A stretch of 64,000 bases of DNA from an uncultured Rubripirellula sp. GTDB taxonomy: Bacteria; Planctomycetota; Planctomycetia; Pirellulales; Pirellulaceae. The notes below the pieces were generated by a model, which ran no database searches, was not told the DNA's origin, and worked only from the letters and a program-made list of their open reading frames with translations. The stretch spans positions 1 to 64,000 of the forward strand of contig CALJHC010000013.1 in the NCBI GenBank assembly GCA_938075415.1, written 5' to 3'. Positions 40,020 through 49,640 of this stretch are shown one piece after another. The position numbers and the translations under genes were made by a program. The first letter of the stretch is position 1. Each line of letters opens with the position of its first letter.

Positions 40020-40687
40020 GTATTAAACTTTGTGAGAATTGAGCCTGAAGTGATCAGCTACCTAATTCATCACATTTGAAGATTGATCACCTCTGGATCG
40101 ATCTGCCAGAACAGCGTTCGATTCAGAGGATCCGCAGCGGTTAACGACCGACGGTTGACGTCGTGAGGCGTTCGTCCCGCCCAAGGACGATTCCGTGTAG
40201 CACTCTTGTTTGACGGAAAAAATACTGTGGCGTGGCCGAGTGAACCCTGGCCAACGTCGAATGCCGAACACAAAAGAAAGACTTAGCTTGCCAATTAAGC
40301 TCCACGAGACTTTAACGGTCAGCGTTGACCCAGCCTGATGCCACCAACCGGGACTCAAAACACGGATAAAAAGTGGTCCCATCACGAGAAGAAACCACTC
40401 AGATTCCTGACCTCAAAAGCACCTATTAAATGGATAAATTGAGTGCATTTACGGGGTGCACCCAAATTGCCTCATTCACCTAAATCGGACGAAAAGTTGG
40501 CTTTGGGGAGCCCAGAAAGTGGCCAACATCGCTTTTTCCCGTAAAAAGCAGGTAAAACGTGCCTTTTTATACCCAAAGCCGGGTTGCATGGATTGGGGGA
40601 CGCACATAACACTTGCGGGCACGCAAATCGGATTACCCTTATCTGGGGCCGAGTCGACCCAACTCACCATCACAAAGGTTCACAACC

Positions 40688-41005
40688 ATGGCAAAAGCTG
40701 CTCCTAAAGCGCCGACCAAAACTCAAATTTTGGCCAACATTGCAGAAGCAACCACACTGTCCAAGAAGGACGTTGCTGCTGTTTTCGATGCCCTTACCGG
40801 TGAAATCGAAACAGCACTCACCAAGGGTGGTCCTGGTCAGTTTGCAATTCCAGGTCTTTGCAAGATTGTTCTCAAGGACGTCCCTGCCAAGCCGAAGCGA
40901 AAAGGTCGTAACCCTGCTGACGGCACTGAAATTTGGTTGAACCCAAAGCCAGCCAGCAAGAAACTCTCGATCCGTCCTCTCAAGGGCCTGAAGGAAATGA
41001 TCTAG
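40688..41005 (+). CDS. HU-family DNA-binding protein
   Basis: 105 residues from ATG 40688; the frame is open further upstream but MAKAAPKAPTKTQIL is the natural start. The HU/IHF pattern is clear: KTQILANIAEATTLSKKDVAAVFDAL, then GPGQFAIPGLCKIVLKDVPAKPKRKGRNPADGTEIWLNPKPASKKLSIRPLKGLK. Relative to E. coli HU it has an Ala/Lys/Pro-rich N-terminal extension and GLCKIVL/RNPADGTEI in place of GFGTF/RNPQTGKEI, as in planctomycete HU-like proteins. A nucleoid protein expected to be abundant; a strong terminator lies 170 bp downstream. Confidence 0.92.
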   Translation: MAKAAPKAPTKTQILANIAEATTLSKKDVAAVFDALTGEIETALTKGGPGQFAIPGLCKIVLKDVPAKPKRKGRNPADGTEIWLNPKPASKKLSIRPLKGLKEMI

Positions 41006-41814
41006 TTTCGCTGGAAACCGAGCAACGGTTTAGCAGCTTCACCCTGACAAGATCGACGGAAGTCCTTCAATCAGGTTTGAGCGGTGTCAGCAGTCCCTGA
41101 CAACTTCCCAGGCTATCCGACTCGCCTCTCCCGAATATCATGATTGCAACGCGGTTTTCACCGCCGACAAGAAAACAAAAAGCCACTCAACTGCTTGAGT
41201 GGCTTTTTTCGTTGACATGCTTCAGCAAGGGTCTTCGACCTCTCTGGCCAATCATTCGAGCCGCCGTTCGACTCGAACTGTTTGATCCTTTGAAATGGCA
41301 GGCCGTCTCAATCCTTGATCGCAAATGCCTCGCTAACACGAAAGCACTGGATCCTGAACGTGCAATAAACAGTGTTGAATCGAACTTGGAGCGGATGGGA
41401 AAACACCCCTGCCGGTGAGATGAAAAAACAACTCTTCTTGAAGGATCACGAGTTCGGAAAAACAGGAACTCGGCCTGAGTCGAACCACGCGAAACCCCGC
41501 AGCAAAATTCGTCGCGTCTTTGGATCAGGCGATGATCAGATACAGAACTCACGTTGGCAGTCAATCATTGGTATTTCCTGCTCACAGCTAACGGCGTTGA
41601 GAATCAAAGCCCTCGCTAACTTCACTGTCGGCTCAATAAGCGTCAACAAGAACCCTGCGTTACCATTTGAACATGCCGATACCCTGAACCCGTTCTTGAC
41701 CATGACTTGGTGCAGCGATTCGTTCAGGTTCTAGAAATAGCAAGAACGCAAACGGGTAACGTTTTCTCTCACAATCCAACACCAACAATCAAACGAGCGA
41801 GACAGGAAATTAAT
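41006..41814. other. Intergenic stretch containing a strong bidirectional terminator
   Basis: The terminator at 41177-41209 is the only element seen. About 600 bp between it and the fliM-like gene are without a recognised gene. Confidence 0.5.
41177..41209 (+). terminator. Rho-independent terminator after the HU-type gene
   Basis: Perfect 14-bp stem (AAAAAGCCACTCAA / TTGAGTGGCTTTTT) with a CTGC tetraloop. A-run before and T-run after make it work in both directions, so it could also stop the fliM-like transcript arriving from the right. Confidence 0.95.
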
Positions 41815-42903
41815 TCAGTTGCCGGTCTTGGGTTGATTGATGGAGGACTCGATCTGAATCGCTTTTTTTCCCCGGAAAGCTCCCGCCCGAACTCGGTACT
41901 TGGCGACACCCTCTATCGACAATTCCATTGGATCCGACGCATTGGCTTCCGTTGAGATGACATCGCCAACGTTGAGCCCCAACAAATCCGCTGCCTTGAC
42001 TTTCGATGAAGCTAAATTCACCACAAGGCTGACAGAGGTTGACTCCAAAGAGGTAGCGACGAGATTGGAATCGCCATCATTGGAGCGACAAGGCTGGTGT
42101 TCGCCCTCGACATCAATCGATGTTAAATGATCAACAAACTGTTGCGGTAAGCACAGTCGCATGAGACCGTGACGCTCTCCCATGCTAATCTCGAAGGAAA
42201 TCACCACAGAATCCTCACTCGAGGTAAGTTTTTCACGCACACCAGCAGTAGCGTCAACACATTGCGGGCTAAGATTGAGCACGACTCGTTGCTTCCAATC
42301 ATCCTCCAGATGCGATAGAAAATCGCTTACGAAACGTCGCATCAGGCGAGTCTCAATCTCCGAAAGAGATCGATTGCTTTGGTCATCCAAAATCGCATCA
42401 CCACCAAGCATTCGATCAACGATGGAATACGCGAGTGTCGCAGATATCTCCAGTCCCCAAGCGGTATCAAAAGGGCCTGCTTTGACAATGTCGCAAAAGG
42501 AGTCTTCCCCAAGCGTTTCACCAAACTGAGACACTGTTACCTGCCTGAGTCCAGAGAGTCGCATAGCGAAATTGGTTTGCAGAACCTCTGAAAGTGAAAC
42601 GCTACATCGACTTGCAAGTGATTCACTCATCGATCGCATCAAGGGAAAAGAATCGCTTGCGTCCCCCGCCTCCTCGGAGGTGTCCTCCAGGGCCTTCCTT
42701 GCGGCGATTTCAGGACTGGAGTCAATGGCGGTTGAATCACCACCGTGCGGGCGTGACCTCATTTGCGGTTCTTGGACCGTCTTCATTTCGTCAATCAAGG
42801 TTGACTGCTCATCTGACGTACCGGCTCGTGAAGGTCGATGCATTGAATCCATGACCCTTCTCAGTTCATCCGCTTGATTTTCTGGCGTTGATTCTTCAGA
42901 CAT
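41815..42903 (-). CDS. fliM: FliM-like flagellar motor switch protein
   Basis: 362 residues. The middle part (about 75-250) matches the FliM core: FPLMRSMSESLASRCSVSLSEVLQTNF, RLSGLRQVTVSQFGETL, GLEISATLAYSIVDRMLGGD, SEIETRLMRRFVSDFL and LNLSPQ. The C-terminal part (about 290-355) is a SpoA-type FliM/FliN domain (LVVNLASSKVKAADLLGLNVGDVISTEAN, KYRVRAGAFRGKKAIQI). FliM is part of the cytoplasmic C-ring that sets motor direction. The first about 75 residues are polar and lack the LSQxEIDALL motif that binds CheY-phosphate. No other flagellar gene is present in this window. Confidence 0.85.
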   Translation of the reverse strand: MSEESTPENQADELRRVMDSMHRPSRAGTSDEQSTLIDEMKTVQEPQMRSRPHGGDSTAIDSSPEIAARKALEDTSEEAGDASDSFPLMRSMSESLASRCSVSLSEVLQTNFAMRLSGLRQVTVSQFGETLGEDSFCDIVKAGPFDTAWGLEISATLAYSIVDRMLGGDAILDDQSNRSLSEIETRLMRRFVSDFLSHLEDDWKQRVVLNLSPQCVDATAGVREKLTSSEDSVVISFEISMGERHGLMRLCLPQQFVDHLTSIDVEGEHQPCRSNDGDSNLVATSLESTSVSLVVNLASSKVKAADLLGLNVGDVISTEANASDPMELSIEGVAKYRVRAGAFRGKKAIQIESSINQPKTGN

Positions 42904-43266
42904 TGTTTTAGCCTTTAGCGAGGTACTTTCCGAAGGTCTCAGTCCATCAATTATTTTTCGATAACTTTAACACGAGCGGGCAACGCGGATCGGCGTTGCG
43001 GCAATCATGTTCTTCACGTTGGCGAATCTAAATCATCCGTCACTGGTGCGAAGATCAACTAGCTGCCAATAATACAGTTGAGCCATCGAACCGATCCCTG
43101 ATTGACGAAAGATCGAATCGCTGGCATCCAAGTGCTTGGTATCACCACACGACAAAGCACTCATTGATCGATGCACGTTGAGGATGCGCGTTGAGGGTGC
43201 TCAGCAATCGTCAGTGACGCAACAATCATCACCAACCGCAACGCGTTATGTCGACCATGAACAATC
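42904..43266. other. Intergenic stretch, no gene recognised
   Basis: 363 bp upstream of the fliM-like gene and downstream of proA on the minus strand. No strong terminator was seen. Confidence 0.4.
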
Positions 43267-44544
43267 TCACTCCCTGATTTGCCCTTCGCCGTGCACGATG
43301 TATTTGTAAGTTGTTAATTCACGGAGACCACAGGGTCCGCGCGCGTGAAATTTATCTGTCGAGATACCAATTTCAGCTCCCAATCCAAACATCCCACCAT
43401 CGTTAAAACGAGTACTCGCATTGACCATGACCGCAGAGCTATCGACCAATTTGGTGAACTGATTCGCCGAGGCGATCTGGTTGGTCACAATTGCATCAGT
43501 GTGATGGGAACCAAAGCGGTTGATGTGCTCTGCTGCTTCCTCCAGCGAATCCACCACCGCAATGCTGATAATTGGGCCAAGGTACTCAGTTCCCCAATCC
43601 GCCGCCGTCGCGGGGACGGTACCGGTGACTATTTTTTCTGCTCTGCTGTCAGCCCTCATCTCGATTTGATGCTTTCGCAACCGATCGGCGATCACTGGCA
43701 GTGCCTGCTCAGCAATTGACTGATGCAGGAGTAACGACTCACAGGCATTACAGACACCCATCCTTTGACACTTTGAATTTTCCACAAGTCTCGCCGCCAT
43801 CTCCACGTCAGCATCCGCATCAACGTAGACGTGACAGTTCCCGTCGAAATGCTTGATCACCGGCATCGATGCCTCACTGGCGACTCGACGAATCAAGCCC
43901 TCGCCTCCACGCGGAATCGTCACGTCAATCAGATCATCCATTTTCAGGAAATGTCCCACCGCATCTCGATCGGTCGTACCGACCAGTTGCACGGCCCCCG
44001 CCGGCAATCCTTCTCTCTCGGCGGTGCGACTAAGAACCTCGACAATCGCCTGACTACTGTGAATTGCTTCCTTGCCTCCGCGCAAGATCACCGCGTTGCC
44101 GCTTTTAACACAAATCGCTGCTGCATCGGCAGTAACATTTGGCCGACTTTCGTAGATAAAAAACACCACACCCAGCGGGACGCGTGTTTTCTGGATTTGA
44201 AGCCCTCCCGGCCGAGTGAAGCCCTCGATTACCTCTCCGACGGGATCAGGTAACGCCACAATTTCTAAAAGGGCCGTTGCAATTCCCTGAATCCTCTCGG
44301 GATCCAGACGCAATCGATCGATGGTCGCAGCGGTCAAACCATTATCTACAGCCGCAGCAAGGTCCTTTGAGTTGGCTTCAAGAATCATCTCTTGTGACAA
44401 AACCAACTCACTGGCTGACCTCTCGAGCCAACGATTCTTCACCTCCGCATCAAGCGAAGCGAGCTGATAAGACGCTCGACGAGCTTTTTCGGCAACCGAG
44501 CGGCAATAGGCGGGAAGGTCCGATTCGGCGACAAAAGTAGACAT
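43267..44544 (-). CDS. proA: Glutamate-5-semialdehyde dehydrogenase (gamma-glutamyl phosphate reductase)
   Basis: 425 residues, normal length. Reduces gamma-glutamyl phosphate to glutamate semialdehyde in proline synthesis, using NADPH. Aldehyde-dehydrogenase-type motifs are present: VPLGVVFFIYESRPNVTADAAAICVKSGNAVILRGGKEA, DVTIPRGGEGLIRRV, and the active-site Cys in NSKCQRMGVCNACESLLLH. It ends GLRELTTYKYIVHGEGQIR as usual. proB is not next to it. Confidence 0.95.
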   Translation of the reverse strand: MSTFVAESDLPAYCRSVAEKARRASYQLASLDAEVKNRWLERSASELVLSQEMILEANSKDLAAAVDNGLTAATIDRLRLDPERIQGIATALLEIVALPDPVGEVIEGFTRPGGLQIQKTRVPLGVVFFIYESRPNVTADAAAICVKSGNAVILRGGKEAIHSSQAIVEVLSRTAEREGLPAGAVQLVGTTDRDAVGHFLKMDDLIDVTIPRGGEGLIRRVASEASMPVIKHFDGNCHVYVDADADVEMAARLVENSKCQRMGVCNACESLLLHQSIAEQALPVIADRLRKHQIEMRADSRAEKIVTGTVPATAADWGTEYLGPIISIAVVDSLEEAAEHINRFGSHHTDAIVTNQIASANQFTKLVDSSAVMVNASTRFNDGGMFGLGAEIGISTDKFHARGPCGLRELTTYKYIVHGEGQIRE

Positions 44545-45104
44545 ATTGCTCGAAACAAAGAGGCAAACTCGGCAAGGTAAATATGTGGCGAGATTGTCGG
44601 GAATGCTGGGGCTGGGGTCAACGTTGATCCCCTCAATTGATCAACTCATGAGGTGGTAAAACCTAACGTCTCGGCGTTATGGGAATTCACTAAGTCTCAG
44701 GCAGTGACCGGGGCTTGGGTCGACGGCATTCAGGAACAAAGCCAATGAATTATTGCCACGAAGTTCACGGTCCCGAATCCGGTTGCACTTGGAAAGTGGC
44801 CAACCCAACCGCTTTGGTCAGCCGATGAGGATGGAATTTAGGCAAGAATGCCGGCAATCGCTTCGGGTTATCCCCAAGAGAATTTCTGAGCATCCTGTCG
44901 TGAATGAGGCGGATATTGATAAAAAACACTCGCCGGCTCATGCCGTTGCACTCACCGGAAGGTCAGGACAATCCTGATTTCCCGAAAACTTGCGACAAAC
45001 GGTTTTTAGGTTCAGGCAAATCGCTTCACGAAAACCAGCCCAACGGCGTTGACGCGAAACCGATTTCTGCGAAACTTTGCGTCAGCCAGAAGAGCTTTGT
45101 CTAT
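44545..45104. other. Intergenic stretch upstream of tRNA-Leu
   Basis: 560 bp, no gene recognised. TTGACG at 45049-45054 is a plausible -35 for the tRNA, but the -10 is weak. Confidence 0.35.
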
Positions 45105-45189
<85 letters not shown>

Positions 45190-45196
45190 CTGAATG

Positions 45197-45221
45197 AACC
45201 CCGTGAACAGCGGGGTTTTTT
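45197..45221 (+). terminator. Terminator after tRNA-Leu
   Basis: AACCCCG / CGGGGTT stem, 7-nt loop and six T, starting 8 bp after the tRNA. Confidence 0.9.
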
Positions 45222-46015
45222 CATGTCTTGACCGAATCCTTGGTCGCGTCATGATTCCCCGACGACTTCCGCGCTCGGGTGGTCCGCCATGCCCTGCAAA
45301 TCGAACAACATTCCACCCATGTTCAACGGACACTGACAGGACAAGCGAGCACTGCAATCGGCGGGCTCTGTACAGATCAAGCCCTGACTCGGGCCAAATG
45401 AATCGCAAGCTTTCGAAGTTGTGCAACCTTCGTCAATTTGAGGTGACCTCAAGGGAGGTCTTCTTCCAAATCCCCGCTTTAGCTAGGACGACCTTGAACC
45501 CTCAGTTGGGCAATTGGCACCGCTCAAAATGCCGAAGCCAGCAAGCCAGAGCCAGCAAGCCAAAACGCTCAAAGACTCCTTCACTTTTCAACAAGTGATT
45601 GGGCATTTTTTTTCGCACGCGAGATCAAGCCAGGAAAGACAGAACGTGAAAAAAAATCTCGAGAATGAATTTCACTTTATCATTCAATTAACGACCAATC
45701 TGATCCAGATTTGCCCGCAGGAACTGGTAAAATCCGACGGGCTTCTCTCGTAAGCCTGGGAACTCTTTTGCCACATTGAATCGCTCAACGTACCGAGTAT
45801 TTTTTGCGAATTAAGCGCAAGACAGGCAGAAGGCGGGCAGCCATAATGACGTGGTCGTTTTCCAACGACACAATCAGTCAACACATGGAAATCCACGCCA
45901 GAAAACAGGTACCTTGATGCTTCCCGATCTTCCTTTTTAATTTTTGGTAGTTCGCGTCTCGGCGTTGTTGCCGTTAACGTGAAGGATCATTCCTTACCAG
46001 GAACCATAAACTTAG
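45222..46015. other. Intergenic stretch with a small tandem repeat
   Basis: Holds two copies of a 14-bp unit (AGCCAGCAAGCCAG) at 45536-45563. Minus-strand open frames here have no support. Confidence 0.4.
45536..45563. repeat. 14-bp tandem repeat, 2 copies
   Basis: AGCCAGCAAGCCAG followed by AGCCAGCAAGCCAA. Confidence 0.75.
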
Positions 46016-49000
46016 ATGCAAAAAGTTATCCACTTCTCGATTTTTTCGCTTCAATGTTTTGTTGGACTCACCGGCATCGCCTTTGCACAACAAACACGAC
46101 TCGACATTGATTTCGATCGTGACATTCGCCCCATACTGTCGGACCGTTGTTATGTTTGCCACGGCCCAGACAGTGGCACGCGCGAAGCCGATTTACGATT
46201 GGACTTAAAAGAATCAGCCAACGCGGTCCTTGTCGCGGGAAGACCCGAAGCGAGCGAACTGATCAACCGTATTTTCTCAAAGGATGCGGATGAATTAATG
46301 CCGCCGCCGGATTCCAACCTTTCGGTCTCGGCCGAAGAGAAACAGTTGCTTTCAGACTGGATAGCTCAGGGAGCTTCGTGGAAAAAACATTGGGCGTTCG
46401 AACCACGCATTCAATCTGACCCTCCGATCGTCGATTCTCTTGATCGTGCGAGCAACGAGATTGATCTCTTCCTGTTATCACAACTTGAATCCAAGGGACT
46501 GAGCTTCTCTGAGCTAGCTCCTCGTGAAAAATTGATTCGCCGTGTCACCCTGGACTTGACTGGATTGCCACCAACACTGGCAGAAATTGATGCGTTCCTG
46601 GATGACCACAACCCCGATGCGTTCAGCAAAGTCGTGGATCGCCTGATGCGATCTGAACACTATGGGCAGCGAATGGCCTCTGACTGGATGGATGTCGCCC
46701 GATACAGTGATACTTACGGGTACCAGGTCGATCGTGATCGTTATGTTTGGCCGTGGCGAGATTGGGTGATTGGTGCCTTCAATTCAAACCTGCCATATGA
46801 TCAGTTCGTGATCGAACAAATCGCTGGAGATTTACTGCCCCAAGCAACTGATGACCAAATTTTGGCCACAACCTTCAATCGTTTGCATCCTCAAAAGGTT
46901 GAGGGTGGAAGTGTGGAGGAAGAGTTTCGTGTTGAGTATGTCGTGGATAGAACACAGACCTTTGCCACCGCTTTCATGGGACTCACACTCGAATGTGCAA
47001 GATGCCATGACCACAAGTACGATCCCCTTTCGCAAAGGGAATATTACCAACTGTTTTCCTATTTCAATAACATTGACGAGTCGGGGCTCTATTCGTACTT
47101 CACCAGTTCGGTGCCGACGCCAACACTGGCAATGCTGAGTGATGACCAAAAGTCCAAAATCAGCGACTTAAAGTCACAACTTGAAAAACTGAACGAACCT
47201 GAACGCAGCGACTTACTCGCGTTGTCCGATGCAGAACTGATAGAGAAAGCATTGCGGACCAACGGTGACGCACCAATTGAAACCGTTGATTTCAACACGA
47301 CTGCTGGCAGCAATCAAAAAACAACCGATCGCCATGGGCGACCCGCAGTCAAGTTAACTGGTGACGATGCAATCACGTTAAAAACGGGAAATTTCAAGCG
47401 ATATGCTCCGTTTTCAATCAGCCTTTCCTTGAGCACTCCTGATGCAAAACAGCGGGCGGTTGTTTTCCATCGCTCAAGGGCATGGACCGATGCTGGTAGC
47501 CGCGGCTATCAACTACTCATCGAAGATGGCAAATTGAGCGCGTCATTGATTCATTTCTGGCCAGGCAACGCCATCAGCGTAAGGACCAAGCAGGCGATTA
47601 CCGTAAATCAATGGATTGATGTTGCGGTGACCTATGACGGCAGCATCTCTGCAAATGGAATCTCCATCTTTGTCGATGGAAATCGAGTCGAGACCGAAGT
47701 CGTTAAAGACAACTTGACAAAAAACATCACCGGTGGTGGTGGTGACACGATCGCAATTGGCGCAAGATTCCGAGATCGCGGATTCACCAACGGAGAAGTT
47801 TCAGCGTTCGAAGTTTTTGATCGACAACTTTCGGATCTCGAAATCGCTATGAAATCGGGCGGACAGACCATGACCGATCAATTGCAAAGCGAAGCCAATC
47901 TCTCGGGATCGATCAAAGCGATGCTGGTCCAGCATTTAACCCTGAATGCCTCCGACGAGCATGGCGAGTTCCGGGAAAAACTAGCATCCACTAGAGCACA
48001 ACTCTGCACTGCCCTTGATCAGTCAACAGAGATCATGGTGATGCGTGAGTTGCCACAATCCAAGGATGCATTTGTCCTTCATCGCGGTGAGTACAACCAG
48101 CGATCGGAAAAAGTAGCGGCAGCCACACCTAAAGTGCTCCCAGCCATGGATGAGTCTCTGCCCAACAATCGACTTGGACTGGCGAAGTGGTTAACCGATC
48201 CCGACCATCCACTCACCGCTCGGGTGGCGGTCAACCATTATTGGCAATTGATTTTTGGTGATGGGATCGTGAGAACGCCTGAGGATTTTGGTAGGCAGGG
48301 AGCCTTACCAACCCATCCAGAACTGCTCGATTGGTTGGCACACGATTTTGTTACCCACGGCTGGGACGTGAAACGACTACTGAAGCAGATGGTTATGTCG
48401 ACGGCTTATCAACAATCAAGCAAGGCGTCGAACGACCTGTTGAAAATGGATCCAAACAATGAACTACTGGCTCGCGCCCCCTCTTACCGATTGCCAGCAG
48501 AGATGTTGCGAGACAACGTTCTGGCAGTTAGTGGTCTGCTGGTTGATAAAGTGGGCGGTCCTCCAGTGAAACCCTATGAGTTGGCAGCCTCCTTCAAACC
48601 CTCGACGCCCGATAAAGGCGAAGGCTTGTATCGGCGGTCGATTTATACGTATTGGAAACGCACGGGCCCGGCCCCCGTGATGATGACACTCGATGCCGCC
48701 AAACGGGATGTCTGTCGCGTCAAACGCGAACGCACCTCATCTCCACTGCAAGCATTAGCAATGCTCAACGGGCCGCAGTTTGTTGAAGCATCTCGCGCGT
48801 TGGCCCAGCAATTACTGGATCAGCATGGCAGCAATGCGGATAAAAAAATTGCGACGGACATGTTCAGGATCCTAACCAGTCGCCAGCCTGACCAACGCGA
48901 AACCGAAGTGATTCAGCGATTGTACACGACCCAATATGAACACTTCTCCACTCATCTTCATGCGGCGCAAAGTTACCTTTCCAACGGGCAATTCGGTCAT

Positions 49001-49633
49001 TACACCAAGCCAAGCACAGAGGTCCGACTGCCAGCGAACCAACACGATTTCCGACTGGGATCCACACCTAACGGTCAGGAGAAGTTTGCGGGCGAATTCG
49101 GTCGAGCAAGCGTCTTTGCCAAGCCATTGAATAAGTCTGCGGTGAAAAGCTTAGCAGCCTTGCCGTACGACCAAGCCCTCGCCGGTGAAATGAAGCCGGT
49201 CATTTCCAATTTCCTACCTTCTTCCCAAGACGGTGAAACCTTTCACAAAACGTCATCACTTGAATTTCCGAACGGATTAACTTTGGAGGCGTGGATTAAA
49301 CCGACATCTTCTGGTGGAGGACGCCTTTGGGACAAAATAACTCCCGGTCAGGCCAATGGTTTGCTCTTGGATCTGCACGGTGGTTTGCGTTTCATTTGCG
49401 GCGACACGGTCGTGATGGCCGATCATGCTCCTTTGGCTGGCCAATGGACGCATGTCGTCTGCACAGCAAACTTCGAATCAGGACAGATCCGGTTCTATCT
49501 TAATGGTGAACCGGCAGGGGCAACGGATGAATTCCAAAATGACAGGACAAGTGAATCACTCGCTTCCATCGCGGCGTGGGCCAGTGTCGCCAACACGCTG
49601 ATTAATCATGATGAATGCGTCACCAAACGGTAA
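46016..49633 (+). CDS. PSD1-type cytochrome C (DUF1549/DUF1553) protein with two LamG-like insertions
   Basis: 1205 residues with a signal peptide (cleavage near AFAQQ, about residue 24). PSCyt1 site CYVCH is at 45-49 (ILSDRCYVCHGPDSG); the DUF1549 site is CARCH in TLECARCHDHKYDPLS. DUF1549 and DUF1553 parts match the paralog at 22914-26120. Between them (about 455-610) is a concanavalin/LamG-like domain (WIDVAVTYDGS, ISIFVDGNRVE, IAIGARFRDRGFTNGEVSAFEVFDRQLSD). A second LamG-like segment (about 1080-1175: LTLEAWIKPTSSGGGR, GQWTHVVCTANFESG, IRFYLNGEPAG) sits just before the closing PSD1 motif AAWASVANTLINHDE. The stop lies just before, or slightly inside, the next DUF1501 gene, so they are coupled. 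Confidence 0.92.
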   Translation: MQKVIHFSIFSLQCFVGLTGIAFAQQTRLDIDFDRDIRPILSDRCYVCHGPDSGTREADLRLDLKESANAVLVAGRPEASELINRIFSKDADELMPPPDSNLSVSAEEKQLLSDWIAQGASWKKHWAFEPRIQSDPPIVDSLDRASNEIDLFLLSQLESKGLSFSELAPREKLIRRVTLDLTGLPPTLAEIDAFLDDHNPDAFSKVVDRLMRSEHYGQRMASDWMDVARYSDTYGYQVDRDRYVWPWRDWVIGAFNSNLPYDQFVIEQIAGDLLPQATDDQILATTFNRLHPQKVEGGSVEEEFRVEYVVDRTQTFATAFMGLTLECARCHDHKYDPLSQREYYQLFSYFNNIDESGLYSYFTSSVPTPTLAMLSDDQKSKISDLKSQLEKLNEPERSDLLALSDAELIEKALRTNGDAPIETVDFNTTAGSNQKTTDRHGRPAVKLTGDDAITLKTGNFKRYAPFSISLSLSTPDAKQRAVVFHRSRAWTDAGSRGYQLLIEDGKLSASLIHFWPGNAISVRTKQAITVNQWIDVAVTYDGSISANGISIFVDGNRVETEVVKDNLTKNITGGGGDTIAIGARFRDRGFTNGEVSAFEVFDRQLSDLEIAMKSGGQTMTDQLQSEANLSGSIKAMLVQHLTLNASDEHGEFREKLASTRAQLCTALDQSTEIMVMRELPQSKDAFVLHRGEYNQRSEKVAAATPKVLPAMDESLPNNRLGLAKWLTDPDHPLTARVAVNHYWQLIFGDGIVRTPEDFGRQGALPTHPELLDWLAHDFVTHGWDVKRLLKQMVMSTAYQQSSKASNDLLKMDPNNELLARAPSYRLPAEMLRDNVLAVSGLLVDKVGGPPVKPYELAASFKPSTPDKGEGLYRRSIYTYWKRTGPAPVMMTLDAAKRDVCRVKRERTSSPLQALAMLNGPQFVEASRALAQQLLDQHGSNADKKIATDMFRILTSRQPDQRETEVIQRLYTTQYEHFSTHLHAAQSYLSNGQFGHYTKPSTEVRLPANQHDFRLGSTPNGQEKFAGEFGRASVFAKPLNKSAVKSLAALPYDQALAGEMKPVISNFLPSSQDGETFHKTSSLEFPNGLTLEAWIKPTSSGGGRLWDKITPGQANGLLLDLHGGLRFICGDTVVMADHAPLAGQWTHVVCTANFESGQIRFYLNGEPAGATDEFQNDRTSESLASIAAWASVANTLINHDECVTKR

Positions 49634-49640
49634 GAAATCA

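Larger units (their letters stand above)
39810..40687. other. Intergenic stretch with two tandem repeats
   Basis: Contains the 17-bp (39846-39888) and 16-bp (39972-40019) repeats. The rest up to the HU-type gene shows no gene. Confidence 0.5.

Noticed and set aside
45249..45452. 67-codon Cys-containing minus-strand frame after the tRNA
   Set aside because: Overlaps weak frames in other phases; Cys content alone is not enough.
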